Shown here: piece by piece, positions 17,796 to 27,373 of the stretch
Layout of the letters: every line of letters starts with the position of its first letter
How positions within the stretch are numbered: the stretch's first letter is position 1
Origin: CAZDVQ01 sp964508975
Lineage (GTDB): Bacteria; Bacteroidota; Bacteroidia; Chitinophagales; Saprospiraceae
Length of the DNA stretch: 64,000 bases
Reading direction: 5' to 3'
Assembly (NCBI GenBank): GCA_964508975.1
Contig: CAZDVQ010000019.1
Coordinates: 6,567-70,566 of the forward strand
The notes under the pieces: model-generated
What the model was told of the DNA's origin: nothing
What the model saw: the letters and a program-made list of their open reading frames with translations, nothing else
Database searches by the model: none
Program-made: the position numbers and the translations under genes

Positions 17796-17920
17796 TTTTG
17801 GGGGCGTTGCACTGCTTCGCGGGGGCGTATGTCATACGCCCCTCCTTGCGCGCCGCCGGGCTATGCGTGGCTGAACAGGGCTTGTCCCTTGGGCCGCCCG
17901 CTAGCATCCCTCACACGGGC
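17796..17920 (+). repeat. GC-rich modular intergenic repeat, copy E8 (degenerate)
   Basis: Begins TTTTGGGGGCGTTGCACTGC and contains the palindrome GGGGCGTATG-TCATACGCCCC. The remainder is diverged and includes AGGGCTTGTCCCTTGGGCCG. It overlaps the terminator T-run. Confidence 0.6.
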
Positions 17921-17983
17921 ACTGGCTTGCACCTTGTGTAGATCCGGTTTGTTTTAAAAGCCCATAAAACCACTTTTTTTGAC

Positions 17984-17991
17984 TACTTTTG
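17984..17991 (+). promoter_or_regulatory. -7 box TACTTTTG of trmD
   Basis: Exact TAnnTTTG match 19 bases before the trmD ATG. Predicted leader of about 10-12 bases. Confidence 0.55.
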
Positions 17992-18009
17992 CAGCCTTAA
18001 ACTGTACCC

Positions 18010-18687
18010 ATGAGGATTGATATTCTAAGCGCTGTACCAGATTTACTGCACAGCCCATTTTCGCACTCTATCTTGAAACGTGCAGCCGATAAAGGCTTGC
18101 TCGAAATTCATGTGCATAATATCCGCGATTGGGCCGACAATAAACACAAGCAAATAGACGATTACCAGTTTGGCGGTGGTGCCGGTATGGTCATGATGAT
18201 TGAACCTATCGCCAAAGCATACGAAACCCTCAGCGCGGAGCGCCACTATGATGAGTTTATCTACCTCACCCCCGATGGTGAGCGCCTCGGCCAAAAAAGG
18301 GTTAACCAACTCTCGCTGAAAGGCAACTTGCTCATGCTTTGTGGCCATTATAAAGGCGTGGACGAAAGAGTCCGCGAGAAATTTATCACCATGGAGCTCT
18401 CCATCGGCGATTATGTCCTCTCTGGCGGTGAACTAGCTGCTGCTGTGCTTGTTGATAGTATTGGCCGTTTGATTCCAGGCGTACTCGGCGATGAAACCTC
18501 TGCCCTCTTGGATTCTTTCCAGGATAACCTCCTGGCCCCGCCCGTGTACACGCGCCCAGCAGAGTACCACGGCATGAAAGTACCCGACGTGCTCATGTCG
18601 GGCAACGCGGCCAAAATCGAGGAATGGCGCGACGAGCAAGCATACCAACGCACCCTTCAACGCCGCCCCGATTTGTTGGAAGAGTAA
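18010..18687 (+). CDS. trmD: tRNA (guanine-N1)-methyltransferase TrmD
   Basis: A protein of 225 residues, the normal TrmD length. Motifs: MRIDILSAVPDLL start, YQFGGGAGMVMMIEPI, the trefoil-knot SAM site LCGHYKGVDERV and SIGDYVLSGGELAA. It methylates G37 of tRNAs next to the anticodon, preventing +1 frameshifting. Unlike in many bacteria it is not in an rpsP-rimM-trmD-rplS operon: hscA follows 45 bases downstream. Confidence 0.97.
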   Translation: MRIDILSAVPDLLHSPFSHSILKRAADKGLLEIHVHNIRDWADNKHKQIDDYQFGGGAGMVMMIEPIAKAYETLSAERHYDEFIYLTPDGERLGQKRVNQLSLKGNLLMLCGHYKGVDERVREKFITMELSIGDYVLSGGELAAAVLVDSIGRLIPGVLGDETSALLDSFQDNLLAPPVYTRPAEYHGMKVPDVLMSGNAAKIEEWRDEQAYQRTLQRRPDLLEE

Positions 18688-18732
18688 TTTTTACCTGGCC
18701 TAGCACTCCATCTAGGCAAACCCAAAACAACC

Positions 18733-20622
18733 ATGGCTAAGATTAGCATCAATATCAATAAAGGAACTGTTGAGCAGGCTGGGCCAAAGCCCGAGCAGAA
18801 ACCCCTCATCGTGGGTATCGACCTCGGTACCACCAACAGCTTGGTGGCCTATATGCTCGATGCCCAACCGGTTTGTGTCAACGACCCTAACGGCAAGAAC
18901 ACGCTCGTGCCCTCGGTTATACACTTCCAGCCCGACCAATCGGTACTGGTAGGCGATGCGGCCAAGGCAAAACTTGTGTCCGATCCTGCCAATACCATCT
19001 ACTCTGTCAAACGCCTCATGGGTAAATCTTTCAAGGACCTCGCCCGGGTATCTGATTATTTTGGGTATAAAATTATTGATGAAGATCAAGATAAATTGGT
19101 CAAAATCAGGGTTCAAGATAAATTTTTCACCCCTGTCGAGCTGTCTAGCTTTATCCTTGCCGAGCTGAAATTACGCATCGAGGCTCGCTTGGGCCGTAGC
19201 GTCGAGAAAGCAGTTATCACCGTGCCCGCCTATTTTAACGATGCCCAACGCCAAGCCACCCGCGATGCTGGCAAACTCGCTGGCCTCGATGTGCTCCGCA
19301 TTGTCAACGAGCCTACTGCAGCCAGTCTCGCCTACGGTATCGGTCTAGATCTCGACGAAACGAAAACAGTAGCCGTTTACGACCTCGGCGGTGGCACATT
19401 CGACATTTCCATTCTCCGCATTGAGCAAGGTATATTTGAAGTATTGGCCACCAACGGCGATACTTTCCTAGGTGGCGATGATTTTGACCAGGCCATTATT
19501 GAACACTGGGTGAAAACCCTAGGCATCGACCCAGAAAGCTTGGCCAAGGACAAAAGCCTTATGCAGGGCCTCCGCCTCGAAGCAGAACAAGCCAAAAAAA
19601 CACTGTCTAGCCAAGACACTTTCTCGTCGGATAAACTCAGCAGCCTACCGCAGCTTACCCTCAGCCGAGAAACCTTCGAGCAGCTTATCCAAGGCTTCGT
19701 GCAAAAAACATTAGATTGCAGCAAGGCCGCCCTCCGCGATGCCCAAGTCCAAACTACCGATATCGATGAAATCATCATGGTAGGTGGTTCAACCCGCACG
19801 CCGCTGGTCAAAAATAGCGTTCAAGCATTTTTCGGTAAAGCCGTCAACGATAGCCTCAATCCCGACGAGGTAGTGGCCCTCGGCGCGGCTGTTCAAGCCG
19901 ATATTCTGGCCGGTAACAACAAGAATTTCTTGCTGCTCGACATCACCCCGCTGTCGCTCGGCATCGAGACCGTTGGTGGCTTGATGGATGTTATCATCGC
20001 CCGGAACAGCAAAGTACCCACCGCTGTTGGCCGCAATTATACCACCTCGGTGGATGGGCAAACCAAGCTGAAGGTGGCGGTTTTCCAAGGCGAACGCGAC
20101 TTGGTTAAAGACAACCGCAAACTCGGCGAGTTTATCCTGAATGGCATTCCGCCCATGCCAGCGGGTATTCCCAAAATCGAAATCCAGTTCATCCTCGATG
20201 CCGACGGCATCCTCAAGGTGAAGGCTTCTGAGTTGCGCTCCAACACGGTGCAAACCGTTGAAATGCGGGCGCAGTACGGCCTCAGCGAGGAAGATATGGC
20301 CAAGATGCTGCTCGATTCTATCGCACATGCCCAAGACGATATGAAAACCCGAGCTTTAATCGAGGCACAAACAGAGGCTAAAACCATTATCCTGGCGGCG
20401 CATAAATTTATCCAGCAGAATAGCGCTATCATGTCGGAGGAGGAAATTGCTGAAACACAGCAATTGACAAGCCTGCTAGAGCAAGCTACCACCGACACCG
20501 ACAAAGATGCTATCCAGGTGGCCATGGATAACCTCAATGCTTTCACGGCGCCCATTGCCCACCGCGCCCTCGACGTGAATATCGCCGATGCGATGAAAGG
20601 GAAGGTAGTTTTGGAGGATTAG
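18733..20622 (+). CDS. hscA: Hsp70-family chaperone HscA
   Basis: A protein of 629 residues with full Hsp70 architecture: GIDLGTTNSLVAY (phosphate loop 1), VYDLGGGTFDISIL (phosphate 2), MVGGSTRTPLV (adenosine), a DITPLSLGIETVGG linker start and a C-terminal substrate domain. It lacks the glycine-rich EEVD-like DnaK tail, and its length and family features fit HscA, the chaperone that helps IscU-type scaffolds deliver Fe-S clusters. No hscB or isc gene is nearby, so the assignment over another DnaK paralogue rests on sequence features only. Probably co-transcribed with trmD. Confidence 0.85.
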   Translation: MAKISININKGTVEQAGPKPEQKPLIVGIDLGTTNSLVAYMLDAQPVCVNDPNGKNTLVPSVIHFQPDQSVLVGDAAKAKLVSDPANTIYSVKRLMGKSFKDLARVSDYFGYKIIDEDQDKLVKIRVQDKFFTPVELSSFILAELKLRIEARLGRSVEKAVITVPAYFNDAQRQATRDAGKLAGLDVLRIVNEPTAASLAYGIGLDLDETKTVAVYDLGGGTFDISILRIEQGIFEVLATNGDTFLGGDDFDQAIIEHWVKTLGIDPESLAKDKSLMQGLRLEAEQAKKTLSSQDTFSSDKLSSLPQLTLSRETFEQLIQGFVQKTLDCSKAALRDAQVQTTDIDEIIMVGGSTRTPLVKNSVQAFFGKAVNDSLNPDEVVALGAAVQADILAGNNKNFLLLDITPLSLGIETVGGLMDVIIARNSKVPTAVGRNYTTSVDGQTKLKVAVFQGERDLVKDNRKLGEFILNGIPPMPAGIPKIEIQFILDADGILKVKASELRSNTVQTVEMRAQYGLSEEDMAKMLLDSIAHAQDDMKTRALIEAQTEAKTIILAAHKFIQQNSAIMSEEEIAETQQLTSLLEQATTDTDKDAIQVAMDNLNAFTAPIAHRALDVNIADAMKGKVVLED

Positions 20623-20662
20623 AGGATGTGGGGATTAGAGGATGTGTGGATTAGGGGATTGA

Positions 20663-20796
20663 TTTTTTGGGCGCCCCGCCGCTACGCGTCGGCGGTCCCC
20701 TACAGGCGCGCTGTCGCTTGGCGCTACGCGCTGCCGCCTTTGGCGGCCCCTTCCGGGCACCTGGCGCAGGGCTAAGGGCCGCAAAGCGGCCTTAGC
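20663..20796 (+). repeat. GC-rich modular intergenic repeat, copy E9 (type C)
   Basis: Starts TTTTTTGGGCGCCCCGCCGC, contains CGCCG-CTACG-CGTCGGCGG, a GCCGCC-TTTG-GCGGC hairpin and the GGGCACCTGGCGCAGGG end, followed by GGCCGC-AAA-GCGGCC. ATGAACGATGAA words follow at 20800. The remaining 20820-21041 has no gene. Confidence 0.75.
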
Positions 20797-21041
20797 TTAA
20801 CGATGAACGATGAAGGATGAATGGGCACAGCCTTGCCCCGCTCCACTAGGAGCGGTATGTTAATAGAACCGAGCGGTTACAGGGTATTTTAGCTCCGCTA
20901 GTAGCGACACCCATGCTCGGCTGCTGCGCAGCCTCGCGATTAGAGGATGTGGGGATTATTGCAGCACCAATACCTGGTAAGCCCGAAAAACTATCAGGGT
21001 GGGGGCGGGGCAACTCATAACTTCTAACTCATAACTTTTTT

Positions 21042-22094
21042 TGTCGTTTGCCGGACAACGCGTATGTTTGTAGCCACTATGAAAGCATAGTGGTATCGGC
21101 TACCGATTACTTTCCGTTTGGCTGGGAGATGCCGGGACGCTCGGTGAACAAGGCTGGGTAAAGGTTTGGGTTTAATGGTGTTGAGCGTAGCCCCGAGATT
21201 GGGGATGGCCACAACACGACCTTCTTCCGCGAGCAGGATACCCGCATAGCGAGGTGGTGGCAGGTGAATCCCAAAATACGTGACTTTGAAAGCCCCTACG
21301 TGATGATGGGCAATAACCCTGTGCTGTTTAGTGATGTGCTAGGGGATACAACTAGGATTTATGACACTTACGGTACACTTTTGAGAACCTACGATGATAA
21401 CTTCTCTGATAATCAAGAACATTTTTTTAATCCTGGTGAATATGAGAGGTTTGTTGGCTTGTATCAAAAGCACATAAACAAAGAGGGTAAATTCGATGAA
21501 AATTTTGAGGCAGGTGTTTTCCGCACGCTCTCTAAGTTTTATATTGGCAATAATACTCGAAACGGATTAAAAGAATTGGCAATTGCTGGAGAGGCAGAAG
21601 GTTACGAACAGTATGCGGTATTAACCATTTCGAACACTAAGGAACTTGAAGTTATCAATCTTTCTAGTAGAATACCTACCACAAATATTTACGGTAATAA
21701 ATACGGATCAAATATTCAGGAAGATGGTACTCGAAGTCCTGCTGGCGTAAAGCTTTCGGTGGGAAATGCACAGGGTTTTTTACACGAGTTTAAGAACATC
21801 GCAACCGACGCTCACACTCATGGGCTTTACTCTATAAAAACGGAAAATTCAGGTAAGCGAGCCAACCTATTAATTGCAAGTGGCTCGGATGAAGGCGGCT
21901 CTACTCTACAGAATTATTCAGCTGATTATGGTCAACAATTTAATTTTTCCATAATAGCAACTACAAAAGGATATAATATTTATTCAATTTTTGACTTCCA
22001 ACGAGAGTATGAAGAAAGATTATACAACTTTAAAGGCCAGTATAAAGGAACTCCAGTCAATAAAAAACCAGGCACGTATGAGCAAAAGAATTAA
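21042..22094 (+). pseudogene. RHS-repeat C-terminal core and tip, broken
   Basis: One frame reads ESIVVSATDYFPFGWEMPGR, then NKAG, a TAA stop at 21159-21161, then RFGFNGVERSPEIGDG, REQDTRIARWWQVNPK and ESPYVMMGNNPVLFSDVLGD. This is the conserved RHS-associated core (YxPFG...GFNGxE...NP..DP.G). Family sequences have Tyr at the stop, so TAC to TAA is the simplest change. Everything upstream of the core is missing. The 240-residue tip after the core is AT-rich and variable, as expected for a polymorphic toxin domain, with DAHTHG and SGSDEGGS that loosely resemble a JAB/MPN metallo-site (weak). A GTG at 21264 could still start a 276-residue tip fragment. It overlaps the next gene by 17 bases. Confidence 0.75.
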
Positions 22095-22686
22095 TTACAT
22101 CATAGGTATAATAATAATTATATTTTTATCCGCCTGCGAACCAACAACTTCAGTATCAAAGCAGAATGATACAATCGTTAGCGTGCCTGATACTGTTCAT
22201 TCATTAAAAAGGAGTGAATTATTAATTTATAAAAAACTGCTGCCAGGGGAATTGCACCCTAGTCGAGACAGCTCAAATTTAATTAGAATATATAAAACAA
22301 CAGCATTTGATAAAACTACAGTACATATTATTAGCTATTTAAATGGAGTGTTTCGCTGTAAATTTGCTGTCCTTTGGGGAGGCTATTATGAGATAGAGAT
22401 TTTAAAAAAAATGAACGATGAAACATTGAATAGCATAAAAAATATTGAAAGAAAAATTGAAAATGATACACTATTAGAGGTGTACAATGCCATAGATGAA
22501 AAACTTGGAAATGCAATGACGATAATAGAGTATAAAAATTTGGAGCGGAATCAATTGAAGTTACTCTACTTTTTAAATTCAGATGACTATAGCGGAGACC
22601 TTGATCAGAGGACTGAGCAGTTACTGGGCATGGTGAAAGCGCTCTTTAAAGAGCAATGTTCTTGTGAATATAATAGATGGAATTAG
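22078..22686 (+). CDS. Lipoprotein, candidate immunity partner of the RHS tip
   Basis: A protein of 202 residues from ATG 22078 with a signal sequence and lipobox (IIGIIIIIFLSAC, Cys lipidated). The mature part is Lys/Glu/Asn-rich, with no recognised domain, and ends in KALFKEQCSCEYNRWN. Its start overlaps the end of the RHS tip, and both are strikingly AT-rich compared with the neighbouring genes. Position, overlap and composition fit a toxin-immunity pair carried by transfer. Immunity is inference only; a lipoprotein would suit a periplasm-acting toxin. Confidence 0.65.
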   Translation: MSKRINYIIGIIIIIFLSACEPTTSVSKQNDTIVSVPDTVHSLKRSELLIYKKLLPGELHPSRDSSNLIRIYKTTAFDKTTVHIISYLNGVFRCKFAVLWGGYYEIEILKKMNDETLNSIKNIERKIENDTLLEVYNAIDEKLGNAMTIIEYKNLERNQLKLLYFLNSDDYSGDLDQRTEQLLGMVKALFKEQCSCEYNRWN

Positions 22687-22906
22687 TTCAGCAACGTAAT
22701 TTTAAACAGACTCATATTCAGAATTCCTACCTAATTTTAGGGCACTACCTATAATAAAGAACGAAGTGGTATCTTCACAAACCAAATCATTTCAAAATGA
22801 GGGGCAAGTAGAGCCGCTTTATACATCAAGGATAAACGCACGGCAGAAAAGGGCTCGGCCTTGCATAATAATGTGAGGTGCGGATTAGCCCTACTTATTG
22901 TGTTGT
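22687..22906. other. Intergenic, no gene seen
   Basis: AT-rich stretch after the RHS island. A minus-strand frame in it (ending AALLAPHFEMIWFVKIPLRSLL) has no start or known family and is not called. Confidence 0.4.
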
Positions 22907-23120
22907 TTCTTTGGGCGCCCCGCCGCTTCGCATCGGCGGTAAGCCATTTGCAGGAGCAAATGGTGCGCTTGCTACAAATGTGCATTTAGCACATTTGTTT
23001 TTGCTTCGCAAAACCGCTTCGCTTATCCTCTGGGCTCCCTAGACGGTCGGTGCTTTGCACCTGCGCCTGGCGGCGCAGCCCGCCGGGCACCTGGCGCAGG
23101 GCCAAGGCCGTAAAGCGGCA
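22907..23120 (+). repeat. GC-rich modular intergenic repeat, copy E10, with hairpin module
   Basis: Starts TTTGGGCGCCCCGCCGC (type C). It then carries the inverted three-hairpin module of E4: CCATTTGC-aggaGCAAATGG, ACAAATGTGC-atttaGCACATTTGT (22974-22998) and GCTTCGCAAAACCGCTTC. It continues with the type C body and the GGGCACCTGGCGCAGGG end, and a GGCCGTAAAGCGGC hairpin. Confidence 0.75.
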
Positions 23121-23228
23121 TTTTGTCTGAACTGTGATTTGTGTGATTATTATGATTAATATGATAGGCAAACTCGGTGTGTGCCATCACAAAAATCAAA
23201 TAAATCAAAGGAATCATAGTTCAGACAA

Positions 23229-23256
23229 AAACGTAGGGGCGACCCTTATGGTCGCC
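23229..23256. repeat. Hairpin module GGGGCGACC-cttat-GGTCGCCC
   Basis: Short perfect palindromic module of the GTAGGGGCG... type. A second one, GGGCGCAC-ctac-GTGTGCGCCC, lies at 23426-23451. Confidence 0.65.
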
Positions 23257-23282
23257 CAGGGTTAGGCACGCCAGAACACTAC

Positions 23283-23393
23283 CCGGCCTAGCAGCCTGGA
23301 GGGCAGCCGCCTTGGCGGCTGGTGCGAAGCACCGAGGCGAACAGCCGAGCCCGGAAGGGTGCGGCGGCGCACCGCGCCGCAGGCCCCAAAAAG
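23283..23393 (-). repeat. GC-rich modular intergenic repeat, copy E11 (inverted)
   Basis: The right edge GCAGGCCCCAAAAAG is a diverged inverted terminus. The body has GCCGCC-TTG-GCGGC and GGTGCTTCGCACC hairpins. Confidence 0.65.
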
Positions 23394-23495
23394 AATAAAA
23401 TATTTTTGTTTTGCGTTTTTGTTTGTAGGGGCGCACCTACGTGTGCGCCCGGGGTAAGCCCAGCAGTAAAACGCCCCCCGTACAGTCGCAATATT

Positions 23496-24155
23496 TTACA
23501 TCCGCACCAAGGGGTGGCGATCGTTATAGATTAATAAAATCCGGAATAAATATTTCTCTTGGTTGTCATGCGGCAACATATCCAGGGCCTTGAGCAAATC
23601 TGGGTCGTTTTTCATGATTTCGCGGAAAGTCTCCACCGAAAAATCTAGAATTTCACCAGTTTCGGGTAGTAGTACTTTTTGCAATTGAGCGGGTTCTCGC
23701 ACCATCGTTTGGCGCTTAGTCACCAATAAGCCTGTTTGTGGGTGGTACACACTATACACGTGGGGCATATACACGTAGCCATCGTAGTAGAAATAACTGA
23801 TTCTGCCCGTTACATGTAGGTGAACGTAAATATATTCCTTTGGCGATTTAGGGTCACGGCTCACGCGGATATAAGGCTGCCCTTGCCAGCATAAACCCCA
23901 GAGGCTATCCAAGGAGGGGAAACCATCTATTTTGGTATCACCGGTTGAGTATGACACGTGGAGCACGTTTTTTTCCTGGTCCAACATGATTTCAAGCGTA
24001 GGCATGTCCTCGAAACGCATGTGCGGTTTGTTGTTGGCAAACTGCTCCGCATCTAGGTAAACGCCCTCGGCATAACGGAAACCATTGCCCAAAGCCGTTG
24101 GCTGAGCCGATAAGCCCATGCTCAAACACAGGCCAAGGAATAGTAAATAACGCAT
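23496..24155 (-). CDS. Secreted protein of unknown function
   Basis: A protein of 219 residues with a clear signal peptide (MRYLLFLGLCLSMGLSAQ). The mature part is rich in aromatic residues (YIYVHLHVTGRISYFYYDGY) and beta-strand-like, ending in a helix-rich DFSVETFREIMKNDPDLLKA region. No recognised family. It is divergent from the helicase gene, with only 68 bases between starts. Confidence 0.75.
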   Translation of the reverse strand: MRYLLFLGLCLSMGLSAQPTALGNGFRYAEGVYLDAEQFANNKPHMRFEDMPTLEIMLDQEKNVLHVSYSTGDTKIDGFPSLDSLWGLCWQGQPYIRVSRDPKSPKEYIYVHLHVTGRISYFYYDGYVYMPHVYSVYHPQTGLLVTKRQTMVREPAQLQKVLLPETGEILDFSVETFREIMKNDPDLLKALDMLPHDNQEKYLFRILLIYNDRHPLVRM

Positions 24156-24209
24156 GTAATTGCTTTAAAGATTAAACGCTGTATGCAGCCTTATCGTTTG
24201 CAAATGTAT

Positions 24210-24217
24210 TACTTTTG
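24210..24217 (+). promoter_or_regulatory. -7 box TACTTTTG, leaderless configuration
   Basis: Exact TAnnTTTG followed by C. The ATG at 24224 begins six bases after its end, where transcription itself should start. Confidence 0.5.
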
Positions 24218-24223
24218 CCTAAG

Positions 24224-27200
24224 ATGCAAGTAAGAGATCAATATCTGTCGAAATTCCGCGAGGTCATCGCGGGCCTTAACGAGGCGCAACGCGAAGCCGT
24301 GGAGCAACTCGATGGTCCTATGTTGGCCATTGCTGGACCAGGCACGGGCAAAACCCGCATTTTGGCGGCCCGCATTGGTCAAATTTTGCTCGAAACCGAT
24401 ACGGCAGCACACAACATACTTTGCTTAACTTTTACCGATGCCGCCGTGGTGGCCATGCGCGAACGCTTGCTGGATTTTATTGGTCCGGAAGCTTACCGTG
24501 TGCCTATTTTTACGTTCCACGCGTTCTGCAACACGGTTATACAGGAAAACCTGGAATATTTTGGCCGGGCTGAACTGGAGCCCCTGACCGACTTAGAACG
24601 CATTGCCCTTATACGCGGCATGTTGCTCGATTTGCCGCCCGACCACCCACTGCGGGCATTTAAGCGCGATAACCTGTTTTACGAGCAGAACCTCATCAAC
24701 CTGTTCCGCACCATGAAATCGGAAGGTTGGGATGTGGCCCATATGCTCCACAGCATTGATACCTACCTGGAAGACCTACCCAACCGCGAGGAATACGTCT
24801 ACAAAAAGAAAACAGGCAATGCCGAGAAAGGCTCTTTGAAGTTCGTGCAGCTTCAGGAAGAGAGCTTCAAAATGGAAAAGCTGAAAGCGGCCGTGCTGCT
24901 CTTCGAAGATTATAACGAGGCACTCAAAAAGCAAAAACGCTACGACTACGAGGACATGGTGCTCTGGGTCATAGATGCTTTTTCTCGAAACCCTTTCTTG
25001 CTGCGCAATTACCAAGAACGCTACCTCTATGTGCTGGTTGACGAGTTTCAAGACACGAACGGTGCCCAAAACGATGTGCTCAAATACCTCATCAGCTTTT
25101 GGGATAACCCCAACGTTTTTGTAGTCGGCGACGACGATCAGGCCATTTACGAGTTCCAAGGGGCCAGGCTCGACAACATCGTTCGGTTTTACCAAAGCTA
25201 CCAGGATAGTATTGCCCTGGTGGTACTGAGCGAGAATTACCGCTCCTCCCAAAAAATTCTCGATGCTTCTACCGGGCTGATTGACCGCAATGCCTTGCGC
25301 TTGATTAAGCAACTGCAAGGTCTGGCACTCAGCAAAAACTTGCTGGCCCAACACACTGACTATGCTCAACTCGAGTTTGATCCGCAAATTCTTTCGTTTG
25401 AACACCCACTGGCTGAAGAAGTAGCCATCTGGAAACAAATACAAGCTTGGGCTGAGGCGGGCATCCCCTACAACGAGATGGCCGTTATCTACCGGAAACA
25501 TGAACAAGCCGAACGCCTACAACTACTCCTAGAACGCAGCGGGATAGCTGTTGATACTAAAAAACAAGTCAACGCCCTAGATAGTCTGCCCGTGCAGCGC
25601 CTGCGCAGGATACTAGAATTTATCTGGCTGGAACACAACAAGGCCCAAAGCGGCGAGCCGATGTTGTACGAAATACTCCATGATGAATGTTGGGGCATTG
25701 CCTTGGCTGACTTGCGCCGACTATCTTTCTACATGGCCAAGTTTAGCCTGCAAGAAGAACAACTCAACTGGCTTGATGTACTGCAAGACACCGAACGCTT
25801 GCAACTGGCGGGTATCCGCCAACCCGAACGCTTTGTACAAGCGGGCAGCTCGCTGTATTTTTGGATCAGCAAGATTCAACAATGGGGCTTGCTTAAGTTG
25901 CTTGAATCTGTGCTGAATCGCTCTGGCATGTTGCAACTCAGTGCAGACGGTGATGATAAAATTTGGGACTTGAAAATGTTGTACAGCTTTTTCGAGTTTG
26001 TACGGCAAGAGTCGCAACGCGATGCCAAGTTTAACCTGCACAAGTTGTTGGAAACCATCAAGAATATGGAGCGCAACCGCTTGAGCTTACCGGTGTTTTA
26101 CAACGAATCGGCCAAGCGGGGCGTACACTTTGTAACGGCCCACGGGGCCAAGGGCCTAGAGTTTAGGCGGGTTTGGATCATGGCCTGCAACGAGAAAGCC
26201 TGGAATAAAAAAGGCGGTAACCATAATCGCTTTAAATTACCCGATACGCTCATCCTATCGCAGGTAGAACAAGATGCCGAAGAATCGGCTCGCCGCTTGT
26301 TTTACGTGGGCATGACCCGTGCGCAAGAACAACTATACATCAGTTACGCACTGAACGACGAAGCGGATAAACCACAAAACGCCGCCATTTTTGTACACGA
26401 GTTGATAGAAAGTACCGGGCTAAGTGTACAACATCAACAAGTATCTAGTGCCGATGTGCTGTCGGCCAGACAATACCTGCTCACCGAAACCAGCAGTCCT
26501 AGCCTGGAGCTACCGCCAAAAGAAATTTTGGATAGCTTGCTCGAAAACCTGAGTATCAGTGCCACGGCGCTCGACCGTTATTTGCGTTGCCCGCTGGAGT
26601 TTTACTACCTCAACGTGTTGCGTGTGCCCACGGGTAGCAGTGAGTTTGCAGCTTACGGCTCGGCTGTACACGAGGCCATCGAAAAGCTTTTCCGGAAGGC
26701 CAAGGTGCAAAAGAAAAAGGGTTTCCCCAGCGAGAAGTACTTCATGCAAGCCTTTGAATCTGGTTTGCGCAAGCAAGGTACACACCTCTCGCGGGAAAGT
26801 TATGCCGAGTGGTTCAAAATTGGCCAAGCCGTGTTGCCACGGTATTATCGCGAAAGGGTGAACCAGTGGGAGCTAGAATCGTTCCCAGAACAGCGCTTGG
26901 CCCGTGTGGAATGTGACGGTGTGCCCATCACGGGCATCATCGACAAGGTGGAGATGAGCAGCGGTGATAGTGTTCGCTTGATTGATTATAAAACAGGTAG
27001 CCAAGATCCTAAAAACTTGGCGAGGCCTAGTGATAAATCGCCGTACGGGGGTAAATATTGGCGGCAAATGGCTTTTTACCGAATCTTGTACAGCTTGTCG
27101 AAGTATAATTACTACTACATTGACGGTACGTTCATAGATTACGTAACGCCGGACGACCAAGGTGTATTTCCCCTTATGGAGGTAAAGCATAGCCCGGACG

Positions 27201-27373
27201 ATATCCAACTGGTGCGGGGTTTAATCAAGGAAACTTGGGGCAAAATAATGGCCCATGAGTTTACAAACGGTTGTGGCAAAGATGACTGCAACTGGTGTAA
27301 ACTAGCCCGAATACAAAGCCGTGAGTCGTCCTTGCGGCACCCCGACGAGGAAGCGCTTGATGAGATGGCATAA
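24224..27373 (+). CDS. UvrD/Rep-type helicase fused to Fe-S PD-(D/E)XK nuclease
   Basis: A protein of 1049 residues. Superfamily 1 motifs: LNEAQREAV (Q motif), AGPGTGKTR Walker A (about 37-45), VDEFQDTN, GDDDQAIYEFQGA, the VHFVTAHGAKGLEFRRVW and RRLFYVGMTRAQEQLYIS helicase 2A end. The C-terminal third is a RecB-family nuclease with GIIDKVEM and VRLIDYKTGS (catalytic Asp and Lys). RYLRCPLEFYY and CGKDDCNWC supply four Cys for a likely Fe-S cluster as in AddB and Cas4. A repair or recombination helicase-nuclease acting on DNA ends is inferred. The TTG in frame at 24215 is upstream of the expected transcript start, so ATG 24224 is chosen. The stop codon TAA is the target duplication of the MITE that follows. 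Confidence 0.9.
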   Translation: MQVRDQYLSKFREVIAGLNEAQREAVEQLDGPMLAIAGPGTGKTRILAARIGQILLETDTAAHNILCLTFTDAAVVAMRERLLDFIGPEAYRVPIFTFHAFCNTVIQENLEYFGRAELEPLTDLERIALIRGMLLDLPPDHPLRAFKRDNLFYEQNLINLFRTMKSEGWDVAHMLHSIDTYLEDLPNREEYVYKKKTGNAEKGSLKFVQLQEESFKMEKLKAAVLLFEDYNEALKKQKRYDYEDMVLWVIDAFSRNPFLLRNYQERYLYVLVDEFQDTNGAQNDVLKYLISFWDNPNVFVVGDDDQAIYEFQGARLDNIVRFYQSYQDSIALVVLSENYRSSQKILDASTGLIDRNALRLIKQLQGLALSKNLLAQHTDYAQLEFDPQILSFEHPLAEEVAIWKQIQAWAEAGIPYNEMAVIYRKHEQAERLQLLLERSGIAVDTKKQVNALDSLPVQRLRRILEFIWLEHNKAQSGEPMLYEILHDECWGIALADLRRLSFYMAKFSLQEEQLNWLDVLQDTERLQLAGIRQPERFVQAGSSLYFWISKIQQWGLLKLLESVLNRSGMLQLSADGDDKIWDLKMLYSFFEFVRQESQRDAKFNLHKLLETIKNMERNRLSLPVFYNESAKRGVHFVTAHGAKGLEFRRVWIMACNEKAWNKKGGNHNRFKLPDTLILSQVEQDAEESARRLFYVGMTRAQEQLYISYALNDEADKPQNAAIFVHELIESTGLSVQHQQVSSADVLSARQYLLTETSSPSLELPPKEILDSLLENLSISATALDRYLRCPLEFYYLNVLRVPTGSSEFAAYGSAVHEAIEKLFRKAKVQKKKGFPSEKYFMQAFESGLRKQGTHLSRESYAEWFKIGQAVLPRYYRERVNQWELESFPEQRLARVECDGVPITGIIDKVEMSSGDSVRLIDYKTGSQDPKNLARPSDKSPYGGKYWRQMAFYRILYSLSKYNYYYIDGTFIDYVTPDDQGVFPLMEVKHSPDDIQLVRGLIKETWGKIMAHEFTNGCGKDDCNWCKLARIQSRESSLRHPDEEALDEMA

